From the NCBI GenBank assembly GCA_033063855.1, contig CP093831.1, forward strand, positions 29,078,001 to 29,142,000: a DNA stretch of 64,000 nt. The letters run 5' to 3'. This DNA is from Smittia aterrima (taxonomy: Eukaryota; Arthropoda; Insecta; Diptera; Chironomidae). How positions within the stretch are numbered: position 1 is the first letter of the stretch; every line of letters begins with the position of its first letter. Under the pieces are notes generated by a model. It was not told the DNA's origin. It did no database searches and worked only from the letters and a program-made list of their open reading frames with translations. The translations under genes and the position numbers were made by a program. Positions 38,152 through 49,962 of this stretch are shown piece by piece.

Positions 38152-38505
38152 TTTCTATTTTTTCTTTATTTTATGAATTTTCAACTGAACTTCTTAGCAA
38201 TTTAACTTTTCTTCAAGGCGAAAATATAACCTGAATACTTTTCTTCGCTTTGGATATAAATTAACTCTTTATATTCTAGAATAACTGAGAGATAAATGAT
38301 TTTCGCGATCTTTCGATTTTTTGAGAATGAGAAAATCAACTGAGTCTTGTGAGGTTTACTAAACTCATCAAATGACTTCAGTGAAAAAATTTTGTACGGT
38401 TCTGACGAATAATTTTGGTTTATAATTTCATTAATTTTAAGTGAATTACGAATATTCTAGACTTGATTCGTCATAGTAAGAAAGAAAACCTACTCGTTAT
38501 TCAAA
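38152..38505. promoter_or_regulatory. Bidirectional Hsc70Cb/DNLZ promoter with heat-shock-element-like motifs
   Basis: The start codons of Hsc70Cb (minus) and DNLZ (plus) are 354 bases apart, so both promoters fit here. Two inverted GAA/TTC clusters stand out: TTCTAGAA at 38274-38281 (two units) and GAATATTCTAGAC at 38450-38462 (three alternating five-base units, the last one GAC instead of GAA). This is the HSF binding pattern nGAAnnTTCnnGAAn. Heat control of both genes is my inference. Confidence 0.5.
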
Positions 38506-38898
38506 ATGTTAAACTTAAGTCGAATGTTTCTACGGAGAGCCATTGTAACAACTTTTCAAAGAAAAACATTGAGCAGACCTCGACAGCTAATGTCACCAAA
38601 ATCAAACTACTGCACGGAGCCAATCCCAACACAAAAGATAAAGCTTGCTGAGCTTGAGAAGAAGATGCAACTGATTTACACATGCAAAGTATGTCAAGCA
38701 AGAAACCATCACACTATATCTAAGAGTTCGTATGAGAAAGGAGTCGTAATAGTTGAATGCTCCGGCTGCAAGAATAATCATCTCGTCGCCGATAATTTGG
38801 GTTGGTTCAGAGATAACAACACAAATATTGAAGATTTGATGAAAGAGAAAGGAGAAGTAGTGCGAAAAATCGAAGAGAAATGCGAAGAAATAAAATAA
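38506..38898 (+). CDS. DNLZ / Zim17-type mitochondrial Hsp70 escort protein
   Basis: This is a single-exon 130-residue protein. The first 35 residues are Arg/Ser/Leu-rich without acids (MLNLSRMFLRRAIVTTFQRK), a typical mitochondrial presequence. Residues 57-101 form the DNL-type zinc ribbon: YTCKVC (Cys60, Cys63), the HHTISKSSYEKGVVIVEC core, CSGC (Cys85, Cys88) and NHLVADNLGWF. Proteins of this family keep matrix Hsp70 (mortalin) soluble and support protein import and Fe-S biogenesis. I chose the ATG at 38506 because it begins the presequence. The frame opens only just upstream. It is head to head with Hsc70Cb. The length agrees with the family. Confidence 0.93.
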   Translation: MLNLSRMFLRRAIVTTFQRKTLSRPRQLMSPKSNYCTEPIPTQKIKLAELEKKMQLIYTCKVCQARNHHTISKSSYEKGVVIVECSGCKNNHLVADNLGWFRDNNTNIEDLMKEKGEVVRKIEEKCEEIK

Positions 38899-39088
38899 TC
38901 GTCAAGTTTTATTGCAAAATGTTTTCTTTTTTCATAAGTACAAAAACAATCTTGGAAGGCACAATGGATGAATACTGGACATTCGTTGCAGGGGTAATCA
39001 TTGTATAAGAAGCAGAACGTAATGAAAATCAATTAAAGTCCTAAAATGACTAATTCTATGGCAACAGATCAGTGACTCGTCGGTCACA

Positions 39089-41031
39089 TCAGACTCGTTT
39101 CGGTTTACTAACAACAACGGCGTAGTCATTGCCGTTGTATTTACGATCCAATAGCAGATCTTCATCACTCAAAGCCACGGTTTGAGAATTTGATGTGGAT
39201 GAAAAGGACACGGCAGACTGTGATTGTGGTAAACTCGTCTTTCGAATAATTCCATAGCCTTGATAACTATCATCAGCCATTCGAGATGTTGCAAGCTGAG
39301 GCTCTGAATGATTTTTATTGTCTTGTGAGGTTGATTGAATAAGTTGCAGCTCTGTTGGTGTAATAATCTCATAGTCATCGGAAACAGCAGGCTTTTTCTT
39401 AGCTGACGGAGGCACAATCGGAACGATAGTTTTATAGCCACTAGAATTTCCCGTCAGCTTTTTGCTGCTTGTTGGGAAGAACTCCAATCGATCGTATTCG
39501 CTTTCATCGTCACTCAAATTTTCTAGCCTCGTAAATGATGTATTGACGCTAGTTGCACCTTCAATAATATCAACAATTGAGACTTTTCGTGTCTCATTTC
39601 GGTTAAAGGATTTGCTTCTCTGCCATGCAAACTCCTTCAGCTCATCTTCTGGCGTTGTAACGTGTTCCGTGTGCTTCACTTCACTTATTCCAAGGGTCTT
39701 CCATGCTTCAGTTATATTTTCAATACGTTCATAATCTCGGCTTCGCTCGGCCATTGATTTATTTCTCTCGGGGGGTGTTGGTGGCGAATCTAGTTGAACA
39801 AGCGTTTCGTGAAAGTTTGAATTAATGCGATCTGTGTGAATGATTTTCCTTGGTGGCTTATTTGGAATGGAGATTGGCTGGTTTTTAGCTGGTGGCGGCG
39901 GGCCAGGAATGAATGGCAGATGTATCGAATCTGACGACGACAAAAATCCACGAAGAGAGGCATGCGATGTCATAGAGATGTCGACGTCAGGAGAATTCGG
40001 GGAGTTTATAAAAGGCGGCAATGGACTTCTTGATCCTGCTTCCATGGATAAAGCAGCATTTAGATGATTGTCACCACAATCTAAACTTGATGAGCTATCA
40101 CCACTGAGAAGTTTCTTCATAGATTTCATCTTGTTGGACATACAACGGAATATTTCTTGCGGATTTACATGTTGAAGCTTAAAATAAAATAAGTAGGTTT
40201 ACTTTGAATCCGCTTAACGTTCGCTGAATAATTACCTTAAATGTTCCCTCTCCAGTGTCGCATTTCCGTCCAGCTTCAAAAGTGAATTTGCCATCACGAT
40301 AGCCATACTTTCGAATATAACGATAAGGCCATTTCGCAACTACACTATCGTCATCATAATTTCTTAGTTGAATTTCTGTCATCGTCAATTCTAAAGTGTA
40401 GATCTTCGCTTCTAGTCTGTTCTTTACAGTAATATCTGTTGGAATGAGTGTACAAGTAAACTTTCCCTCCATCGTTGAGGAACAGTAGAGCTCGTTGTAC
40501 TCCACTATCGAGTTTCGTTTCGACTGTGACAATTTATCGTTGAATGCAACAGATTGAAGTGATTTGGTCCATTGATTCATTTCAACCTCATTTGTGCATT
40601 GGAATACAATTTGACCAGACTTTGTGATAACGTTAATGAGGAGCGATGGTAGTGTCTCGGAATTGACTTTTATGCAGTTCTCCAATGTGACGATTCGTGG
40701 ATTCTTATCTCCTTCGCTGTCAGAAATCTCCAAACGCTCGATTCCTTGACTTGATCTCGAGAAAAGCATCACATATCGTTTCTAAAAGCGACGCAGCGTA
40801 AAAGAAGAAAAATATTTGTGAACGGAAATTCCAATATGTGTTAAACATTCAATTAAGATTCTCGCGAAAAGGCGAATTATAATTCAAAAAGTGTATGAAT
40901 AAATTGTGTTACAATTTATGTAAATTCTAGTTATCTTATACCTTCTTAGGGTTCTGCTTGATGTTAAAATTGCTTTGAGACTTGACAAGGAGAAATCCCG
41001 ACAAGATGCAATCAGGGCTGGCTTCTGACAT
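39089..41031 (-). CDS. Dok: Dok, docking protein downstream of tyrosine kinases
   Basis: Exons 41031-40942, 40781-40236 and 40177-39089 join in phase to 574 residues. A PH domain begins at once (ILSGFLLVKSQSNFNIKQNP, about residues 8-110, with the closing MNQWTKSLQSVAF). An IRS-type PTB domain follows at about 125-225 (EGKFTCTLIPTDI, LRNYDDDSVVAKWPYRYIRK, FEAGRKCDTGEGTFK). The rest is a Ser/Pro-rich tail with tyrosine sites in kinase-substrate context, such as SRDYERIENI, DDYEIITP, YQGYGIIR and NDYAVVVSKPKRV, plus proline runs suitable for SH3 binding. Dok proteins sit at the membrane under receptor or Src kinases and recruit SH2 proteins. Fly Dok works with Src and JNK in dorsal closure. It is divergent from the FKRP gene, with 833 bases between. 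Confidence 0.92.
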
Positions 41032-41864
41032 TGTTTTGTGTTTTTTAATGAAAAATATTTTTATACTATAAATTTATCAGTTAAGGCACATGATCGGATC
41101 ACATCTAGATCGTGTAGAGGACGGACTGATGACTTATGAATAAGGTTGACTAATTTAGTTCTTTACAACAGCAGAAATTCTATCATTGAGCAAAATTATA
41201 ATATTTTATTTTAAACTTGATTATGCGTTTCTTGACCGCCAGATGGGAGTTTTAACTTACAAAAAGCGCTTTTTCTAACTTGTTTCAACTTTCCAATATG
41301 GAACTTTGTGGAACGATTGGGAATTTTGTGGAAAGTTCAAACAAGTTAGTGTAGACGAGCTTTTACACTTAACTTAAAAAAGACTTTGTATTGCCAACGC
41401 TACGAACATAAGGCAACACAAAGTTTCCGAAGAAAACTTAAAATCATGAAATTTAATTAATTATTGTCATGTTCAACTTCTAAAAGAGAATAAAATCATT
41501 TGATTTAAACCACTTTTTTATTGATTGATATTCTATGCATTTGGAAATCAACAAGTTTTCTTTACTCTCTCTCACTCTCTAAAAAGCTCAGGAGACAGCT
41601 GATTTGATTGGGATTTTAAAAAACTCAAATATGTGCTGACTGCGCATGTATTTCAAAATTTTCTTGAAGTTGTCTCACAAATGAAAATTTTATTAAATTC
41701 TCCAGGAAAAAGTTTAAAAAAACTAATTTAGAAGTATTCGAGAGATTGAATAAAATGTCGGTAATTCGAAGACTGTGGAAGTGAAAAAGTCATTTAATTA
41801 AATGCGTCAAAGAACAAACTTTTTACTCAATGTTCGTGCGAAATTTGGCGAATGAAGGATTAAA
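41032..41864. promoter_or_regulatory. Divergent upstream region of Dok and the fukutin-related gene
   Basis: This 833-base interval lies between two divergent ATGs, so it should hold both promoters. I saw no clear TATA box or repeat. An unusual near-inverted pair, gtttcaactttccaatatgg / gtggaaagttcaaacaag around 41280-41345, could form a stem. Nothing else is supportable. Confidence 0.4.
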
Positions 41865-44164
41865 ATGCGAATCAGAATATCAAAGTGCGCGATAATTTCC
41901 ATCGCATTAATAAATTTGCTACTGTTCATCGCTTCTTGGAAATATTTCGTTGCTTCCGAAAATTTATTAGAAGGCGCGCCGCTTCAGGCGTTTAAAACTA
42001 CTTTAAAACCTCGAGACAAAATTCAAGAAGCAAATAAGTTCATTCGGAAGTCACTCACAATTGTGTTTCGTGATTTTTATCATTTCGATAATGATCTTAA
42101 AACAAGTATCGACCACCTGCTGGTTCTCATTCCTGATTTACGAATTTTAGTCATTTGCGATGAGCTCCCGTATCCACCAATCAGTATTTTCTCCTCTTCC
42201 CTATCAACAAATCAAACATCTTCAGGATCATCTCTTATTTATAAAGACAATGTTCAATTCTTCAATCTCAATTTGGACTTGAGTAAAACGGCTGGCGAGA
42301 AAAATCCACTTAACATCATACAGACTAAGTACATTCTGTTTATGCCGGATAGCTTTCGTCTTTCAAATGGTCGTCAACTTTTTCAACGATTGATTAAGAG
42401 TCTCGGTCGTGGATCACGAGATAAAAGCCTTCGCAAAATTATTGTCGTACCATTCGTATCCAATCAAAAAGACATCAACTACTGTTTCCAAATCAACTCA
42501 GATATTGCAAAATGGACTTTAACTTTTGAAGTGAAAAACACAACGAAAAATTGCAATTTCGTAAGTCAATTTCGAGTTGTCCCGCAATCAAATTTTATAC
42601 GATTTATTTTCAGTTCACTCAGAAAAACGCCCTCCTTTTAGAGACAGCACTCCTTAACGACTTTCCTGAGCCTTTCGATTCACCATTTCCTGAATACTTT
42701 TACATACAAGCTAAGCTAGCAAACTGTCAGGTGAGTTCATAAACAAATCAATGATCATAACTGCAATGAATGGCTTGCCAAGTATGTGTGCTCATTAAAC
42801 AATCGCAAAATACACTTTCTATCTCAGTTGTCGACAATGTGCATGAAATTATTTTTTATTGATTTTGCTTCGAAACGAACTGTTGGTTGTTATGAGTGGG
42901 AGGCACAAAAAATTCTTTATTGCCATCAACAATACTTTTCACCCGGCTATGATTTTCACTGTAATTTGTCGATAACATTCATCGCAAACTATATGTAAAC
43001 ATGTGAATAATGGTAATGCATAATCAGCTTTACGACACTTGTTGCGTTCTTAGTTTCGTGTGCACTTTTGGGGTAACTTCTTAACGTTATTTTCGTGGGA
43101 AAATTTTAACATGAAACCATCAAAATAATTCCTTTTTATTTTTTGTTTCAATTGCTTTACAGCTTCACTATTCAAACGAGACAATGTTGGAAGGAAAGCG
43201 GCTGATGTCATCTTATCATAGTAAAACTAGACGGAAGACTCTTAAGAGAGAACAGTTCAAGGGGCTTTATGAGAAGCTTCAGTTTAAAAAAGTTGTAAAG
43301 AAGTTTCACTTCGTGCCGCAAAAAGTTCAGAAGAGTTCGAAGAAGAGCAAGAAAGGAAAAGGCGACAAAAATGGAAAGAATAGCTTAAAGTATGGAAGGG
43401 ACAAGGACCCTATTGATGTGCTCATCGAGCCACTTGAGCTTCCAGCAACAATGTTCCTGAATCAAAGTCTCTCGTCTCTTGTTCAAATGAAAACAGACAA
43501 TTGTTTCTACGGTTGTGAGAAGAACACGAAAAGTTGTATCGGGCAAATTTACAACGAACGTCCATTCTACGTCTACTTGAATCGTCATACACCACCTTGT
43601 TGTCTCGAGAAACTCAAGACAGTCTTCCAATACTTAATAGAGGAGTTGGAAAACACTGGAATTCGCTATTGGTTAGACAACACTGCGCTGCGAGACGCAA
43701 TTGAATTGAATGATTTGTCTAATGATGCTTTTGAAATAGACATCAGTTTCAACGTCAATGATTATGATCGAAGCAGCAAATTGAAACGTTGTTATGACTC
43801 AAGGCCATTTACTGATCTTGCAGGTAATCTTTTGTAAAAAAAAATTTGTCGTCCTTTAAATATCACTCGCATTTCTATTACAAAATTTCTTCCAGGATAC
43901 TATTGGATAAAAGCTACAGATGGGCAGTACCTAAAAGTACAATTCTCAAAGACAAACGATATTCACGTAAATCTTCTTCCTTTCGAAATTCAAGGTGATA
44001 AAATGATTCCAAAAGGATTTTATGGGAGCAAAGCAAAAGAATTCTCCGTCGAATTTCTTCATCCAATGTCAAATCTTTATTTTCTCGGGCGAAATGTTTT
44101 TGCGCCTAACAATGCTCCGTCATTTCTCGCAGGTAAAGGATTTAAGATAAACACGGAACGATGA
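41865..44164 (+). CDS. Fukutin-related protein (FKRP-like ribitol-phosphate transferase homologue)
   Basis: Four exons (41865-42560, 42614-42730, 43163-43823, 43896-44164) give 580 residues. An N-terminal signal anchor (residues 6-30, CAIISIALINLLLFIASWKY) indicates a Golgi type II protein. The C-terminal half matches FKRP: HTPPCCLEKLKTVFQYLIEE, then ENTGIRYWLDNTALRDAI, and the end region YYWIKATDGQYLKVQFS and LGRNVFAPNNAPSFL. Vertebrate FKRP adds ribitol-5-phosphate to the O-mannosyl glycan of dystroglycan. Two oddities stand out. The chain is about 85 residues longer than human FKRP because of a very Lys-rich insert (about 283-350). The metal-binding DxD of the family appears as EID (462-464) and the usual GTLLG as NTALRD. 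Activity is therefore uncertain. The divergent neighbour is Dok. Confidence 0.85.
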
Positions 44165-44517
44165 AAGTATTGAGCAATTTTGTTTTTATTTTGCACTTTT
44201 TGATGTCGAAGAATCCCACTGAAATAATTTTATATTAAATTCGTAAAAGTTAAACAAGTTTATAAGTAAGTTAACAACGAATGAGCTAAACTCTAAGCTA
44301 CCAATGAGAAATGTTGAGTTTGTTCAAACTGAAATATTTTTTGTGATAACTGACACAGCTGGACTAAACTTTCTCTTCCTTCGGTTTGATGATTTAATAA
44401 AATTTCGGAAAGACTTTCCTGTACCAAATTGTTAATTGATAAAATGAATTCCTAAATAAATATTGTACTAATGATCCAAATTGCTTGTTTTATTTAAACC
44501 TTTAAACAAAATATAAT
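44165..44517. other. Convergent 3' interval between the FKRP-like and dynein genes
   Basis: About 350 bases separate the two stop codons. Several AATAAA-like signals occur on the plus strand (near 44397 and 44453), consistent with the 3' end of the FKRP-like transcript. No coding feature is present. Confidence 0.6.
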
Positions 44518-47463
44518 TTAGTTTGATGCTACTTCATTTTCTTCAACTTCATTTTCAGCTGTTTGTCCACCCTCAGGTAATTCACGAACCAACGACAGTA
44601 AGCGGTCAAGTTTTTGAATTTGAAGAGTATGCTGATCTAACCATCCTTGTTTCTTCGGAGGCTTACATGCAAGACGAAGATTAGGCGAAAGCTTCATTGT
44701 TATCGAGGTTCCTTTATCGTCACCAACGATGATAAATGGAAGTTTGTTGTTGAACGTTATACGAGTCAGCTTATTCTTTTTTCGAGGGACAACTTGTTGA
44801 GAACAAATTGCTTTGTACTTGTTGACATTCAAATCAAACACAAATACACGTCCTTCAGTTGTGACAGCCGCAAATACTGTGCTGGAATAGGGTGCCCACT
44901 TGACGTCACCAACGCTTGCTCCAAGATCAAATATAAAGAGTGGATCACTTCGCATATCTTCCCAAATCTTAACGCGCCAATCTCCTGAACAGGATACGAA
45001 AATATTTGAGTTGAACTTGTTGAAATCCATACGATGAACAGATAGATAATGAGCTTGATAAACCATTAAATATTTCGAGCTGTATGCTGTGCTGCATTTG
45101 AAAATCATTCCTTCTTCAGTTCCAACTTGAAATATTTCTTTGTTCGTTGGGTGGAATACCATGCACGTGCCACTTGCCTTTAACTTGATCGTAGCGCCAT
45201 CGGGTCCACAAACTGGTCCAACGTCCATAAAAAGAGTAATGATCGTCGTCAGTGTCAGTTTGTTTTGCATCAAAACCCAATTAAATACACGGCCGTCCGA
45301 AGAAAGTGAATAGAAATTGATTTCACCATCTTGCATGTCTTCACCCCATTTTATCTCCCAAACAGCTTCCGAGTGTTTTCCATTAACACCCTGCGAGACG
45401 TAAACAGGTTCTTTGGTACCTATTTGCAAGTTATACACGCAAACATTCCCATCATATTGTCCGATGACGATCAAATATGGATATTTCTTGTGAATATCGC
45501 AACACATTGCACCAGACTCCGTTGTAACTGAGAAGAAAAATATATTTTTACTCGAAAGTCTAAGTTAGGTTTAAAACTTTCTTACTTCGATATTCGGGAA
45601 ACGATGGATTTTTAATGGAGAACAAGCAAACGCATCCCTCAGTGACTTGTTTGATAAACTCGAAAGATCCGAAGCAAACAGCGTACAAGTCGAAATAATA
45701 AGTATTTAAGCAAATATCCGTTACTGACATTTTCTTAGATTTATCGTAAGTAAACTTCCAAAGAGGCAGCAATGTTCCATCATCTTCACGAAACTCATCC
45801 GATGGATCTTCGTAGTAGCGAAAATCTTAAAGAAAAGGAGTCTTTTAAACTCAGTTTTAGAAAACATTTCATACAAACCATGAGCGATTTCATCGAATAT
45901 GTTCTGATTGACCATTCTCTCCAAGATCTGACACTTTTGGAAATATTTTCGATTGAACTCTTCTGTCGCTTTGTTCTTCGCGTCGCCACGCTTCATCTCT
46001 GCGTGCTTTTGAAGACCAGGTTTTTTCTCCTTCATCATTTCCTTTTCCTTTTCTCGTTTTTGACGAGCATAATCTTCATTGTAAGAATCGTAAATATGCC
46101 ATTGAACAACGTTAGCGCCGAACTGAGATCTGAAGATAGTTTTAATTTAAATGTAAAATAATTTTGAAGATTAAATATGTTTACCTCGGTGGTGGAACAG
46201 TTTGAGTTTCGACAGAACGCGAAGGATTATTGTAAGTCAAAGCGGCACGCTCACAGAAGTTAAATTGATTTGTCAGCTTCTTTTTTGGTCCTCCCGGAGC
46301 ACCAACAGCGAGATCTTTTTGTTCTTCAACTTCTTCTGCTTCTCCCTCTCCGCCAGCCTCGGATCCTTGAGAAAAGCCGATTTTAGAAGAATTTCGATTT
46401 AAGTTAAGTCTAATATCTACCTTCGCCTTCTTCTCCTTCTTCATTTTCAGCAGCTGCTTCACCAGATGGTGTCTCTCCATCAGCCACACGATCAATATCC
46501 GGAGTTGTTGCACCAGTATGTGAGCCTGAGCGCAACTCAACTAAACGTGGATCCATTCGTGGATCAATTCCCATTTCTAAATGAATTTTATTTTATGGAT
46601 TATGTCGAATAATTATAAAGAAGAAAAGCTTTCACCTCCATCACGAGCGATTTGGGCTTTTGCCTCAGCACTGTCAACATGAATCGCAGTTCCCTCATAC
46701 TCGAAAATTGTCACGACCTAAGTAGTAAATTTTAACAATTATATTATCTCTCAAGATGCTGAAAATTCTTACGTTAGTTGTTTTCGGAATAGGTATATAT
46801 CCGCCGTCTTTGAAACTGTAAATTACAAGATTCTGAGGCAAATGTCGATTCTCCGCCGACAAGAGTTTTGGTATTTCCTCGCATAGCTCAGATTCGTTTA
46901 AATCCATTTGGTCGTCTGGACGTATAAGTCGTGAACGAGCCCAAGAGTCGTATTCGTCTCCTTCTCCTCGGCCAAATGATGAAGCACGAATTTGCTAGAA
47001 TCAGGTTGAAGATCGAGGAAAACAGAAAATCGTTTAACAAATGTGAAGAGATAAAATGAATGTCGTGAAAGGTCAATAGGTAAACTATTGGTTCTAAAAA
47101 CTACTTTAGTGTAAAACACTTCAAAAATTTCAGGATCGCGAGCGAAAAGAGCTGCAAAAAGTCTTAAATTAAAGTTAGTCAAAGTTCAAAAAGTTTTTGT
47201 TTATACAAAAAAAACTCAAAGAAATTCAAGCCTCGCTTAATAAAACTTAAAATCCAATCATCCGAGTAGCAAAAATATTTAATCACTCGTAAAATGCCAC
47301 GAACTTTAAAGCGAACTCGCTTTCCGACCTCATCATCACAACTTTCATCGTCAAATCCCTCATCGTCCAACTCTCCCACGCTCTCAACATCATCGTCAGG
47401 TCTTCGAATCTCCCGTTCAGATGCTGGAGTCATCGAATTTGTTCGCGAAGCCTTATCCGGCAT
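44518..47463 (-). CDS. Axonemal outer-arm dynein intermediate chain 1 (DNAI1 type), WD-repeat protein
   Basis: Exons 47463-47287, 46994-46773, 46717-46636, 46576-46421, 46365-46185, 46129-45879, 45825-45586 and 45527-44518 join in phase to 772 residues. The family signature is clear: RLIRPDDQMDLNESELCEEI, HLPQNLVIYSFKDG, KKLTNQFNFCERAALTYNNP, ERMVNQN and DGTLLPLWKF. A beta-propeller follows, with WD-type units such as GQYDGNVCVYNL, SCSGDWRVKIWED and VTTEGRVFVFDL. DNAI1 belongs to the intermediate-chain pair of outer dynein arms and so acts in motile cilia or sperm flagella, which in insects means sperm and chordotonal neurons. An acidic segment separates the N-terminal motifs. The first exon is less certain than the rest: its donor (CGA|gtgatt) is weak, and its acidic N-terminus has no counterpart I recall. 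Confidence 0.9.
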
Positions 47464-49962
47464 TCCGTCTTAACAAAACCAACAACCGAATGCAACTGAT
47501 GAATAATTAAGGCGCTTTTCGCGCTTCCTCCAGTGAAAGCTTTTTTTTAATGAAAAGCAAAAACCGCAAAAGAAAATTGCAAAACACATTCATATCGTGA
47601 TAGCAAATCAACAGCAAGGCTAAATCGTCGAATCCAATGAACGATAAATAAAATGACATTAAAATAACTAAGAAAATGTTTATATTTCTTTTCTCTTCGC
47701 CACCCTACTCTGAGTTTCACCCTCGCTAGCGCAACCAAGCCAAAATTGTCTTTTTAAAAGCTCGCCTCCTTGATTTCGCTTAAAAGGGTTTGAGAGAGCG
47801 AGAGCAATTTGAGCGCTTCCGTGCCAAAGGCCACCAAACAATGAAAGAAATTTTCTTGTCATCATTACCATCGACGATTCAACATCGCGTACCATGGCTT
47901 TAAAGACACAGCGGAACAGAAGGAGGAAGTAAGCCACCACACAATAAACATTCTTCTTTTTTAACGGAAACAAAAAAAAAGTTGAAAATTGCTTGTGAGC
48001 ACACAAAGCGAAAGAACAAATACAGAAGAATGGGTTATTTTTGTTGTTTAAACGATTAATTACAAAATGTATCTGCAATTTCTTTGTTTTCAATTTTAAA
48101 AAATATGATCACAAAGAAAACAAAAAAAAATTAAAACTGTTTTTTCTAGGCAGGATATTTTGACTTTCAAAGTTTTAAAGCTTTAACCATAACGAGCTCG
48201 TTGCGGTTTCATTTTGAAACTTGCGATTTAATTTCGAGCGCAATCAAAGTAAATTAAAAAGTTTCGACTTTTTCCATTTCTGAGCTTTCAGGTAAAGTTC
48301 TGAATTGAATAAAATAGTTTTCGTTGATTATCATCATGCACAAAATTGAACGTTTCCCCACTCCGTTCTGCCTTCACCACGACAGGAACTATTTTCGTGC
48401 AGTAATTATCGTTCGCAATATTGCGATTAAATTAATTTACCGTGAAAGCTTTTGCTGATTCAGTTTTCTTTCAGTCGTCGTTGGATAAACACTTGAAACT
48501 GAAAAAGCTCCCGACGAAGGAATAATCCGACGAGGGAAAAGTGATAAAAAAGAATGATTGCATTACCAAAATTTGTGCCCAGCCCATCATTGATTGCGTG
48601 GAAATCGTGAGTTGAACGACAATTTATCAAAATCGAAGACGCGACGAATATAAATCACTCGATTACTGTCAATTAATCAGAAATCAAAGGAATTGTGCGA
48701 TCGTAAAACGTGAATACCGCGACCGAATCCTTTTCGAGATTCACTGAGAAACTCAGGAGCGAGTCGAAAGAAAAGACTTTTACGACAGTCGCGAGCGAGT
48801 TGGTATTGCAATCAACATGAAAAGCGAACAACATGGAAACGAATAGAAATTGGAGATAAAATTTACTAAAATATTGACAGCGCATTATGAAACTTGTGCA
48901 AAGAACGCGAAGCTCTTTTGAAAAGTTTGTGATTTTAATCAATGGATATTTTGTTAAAGACTAACTTGGTTTGGCTCATTTTTCAATCCACGAACTATCC
49001 AAAATTTTGAGAACTTTTGTAAATGAAATTTTTTCTTCCGTGAATGTTCCGTGATTCGATTAATTTTCTTTACGAGTTACGACTGTTGTCGTTTACCGCC
49101 GCTATTATAATTTGTATTTGTGGGTTTAGGGAGAAGAAAAAGAAACTCGACGTTGATAATAAAATGAACATAGATTTGAGAAATTTGAGTATAACAAAAT
49201 TCTCATTTGAACTCTTTAGGTTTAGTGGAAAAGAAGTGCGAGTTTGTTAAACAATGAAAGCTCTTGAAAAAAGTTTAAATATTTTAAATCGAATAGTTTT
49301 AAATCTATTCTTCGAATTAATCTATTATAAAAATAAATGGAGAGTTTAAAATATGTGAAATAATTAAAAATTGAACTTTACCGGTAAATCAAAATTATAA
49401 TTCAACCACTTTTATAGCTTTTTCATCCAAAACAAGTGAATTAAATTAAATTATCATCGACATGAGTCATTAATCTTCTAAATATCCTTCCTCGACATTT
49501 AAACATGAAAATTTAAATTTTATCCATTAATCATGAAGAAGAAAACAGAAATCAAAACAAAACACTGAAAATCACCTAGGAGAACTTACTCCAAACAAGT
49601 TTGCAGTTTTTTTTACGTAAAACCTGAAGGACTTTTGGTGAATTTATCAAAACACTTTTGGATTTGCTGAAGATAAACTTTTTTGAATGAACCTTTGAAT
49701 AATTCGAAGAAGTACGAGGAAATTGTCTCCACTCACTCTTGCAACACATACGATCTGATTCACACAATAGAATGATTTACTTGACTTGAATCATTGACTT
49801 CATCCAGTTTATGACAAGTTTTTATCCAATCAAAATAAAAAGAAAAGCGTTTCTTTTGTTTTGAGCTATTTACATGGGAAAGAAAACTAGGCAGAGGCAA
49901 AAGGCAGGAATGTAGAGTTGTTGCTGTAAATGATAAATCGCTCAACAGACCCAACTTACGTG
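47464..49962. other. Poorly resolved interval upstream of the dynein gene
   Basis: No convincing gene is seen in 2.5 kb. A TATA-like box on the minus strand lies at 49409-49416 (read tataaaag). A short in-frame minus piece (MMGWAQIL before a gtaatg donor, near 48593-48570) could be a first exon but has no visible partner. The minus frame at 47680-48093 (137 codons) contains repeated Leu/Phe stretches from AT-rich DNA and no known domain. I leave all three uncalled. Confidence 0.4.

Noticed and set aside
43385..43630. Minus-strand 81-codon frame inside the FKRP-like gene
   Set aside because: It is a shadow of exon 3 of a gene with clear family similarity on the other strand.
47680..48093. 137-codon minus-strand frame upstream of the dynein gene
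   Set aside because: It has no domain, repeat or splice context, and it is made of AT-rich hydrophobic codons and a basic end. Length alone is not convincing.
49760..49962. A 36-base intron after 49963 that would extend the candidate secreted protein
   Set aside because: It is too short for a spliceosomal intron, and the extension is compositionally unremarkable.
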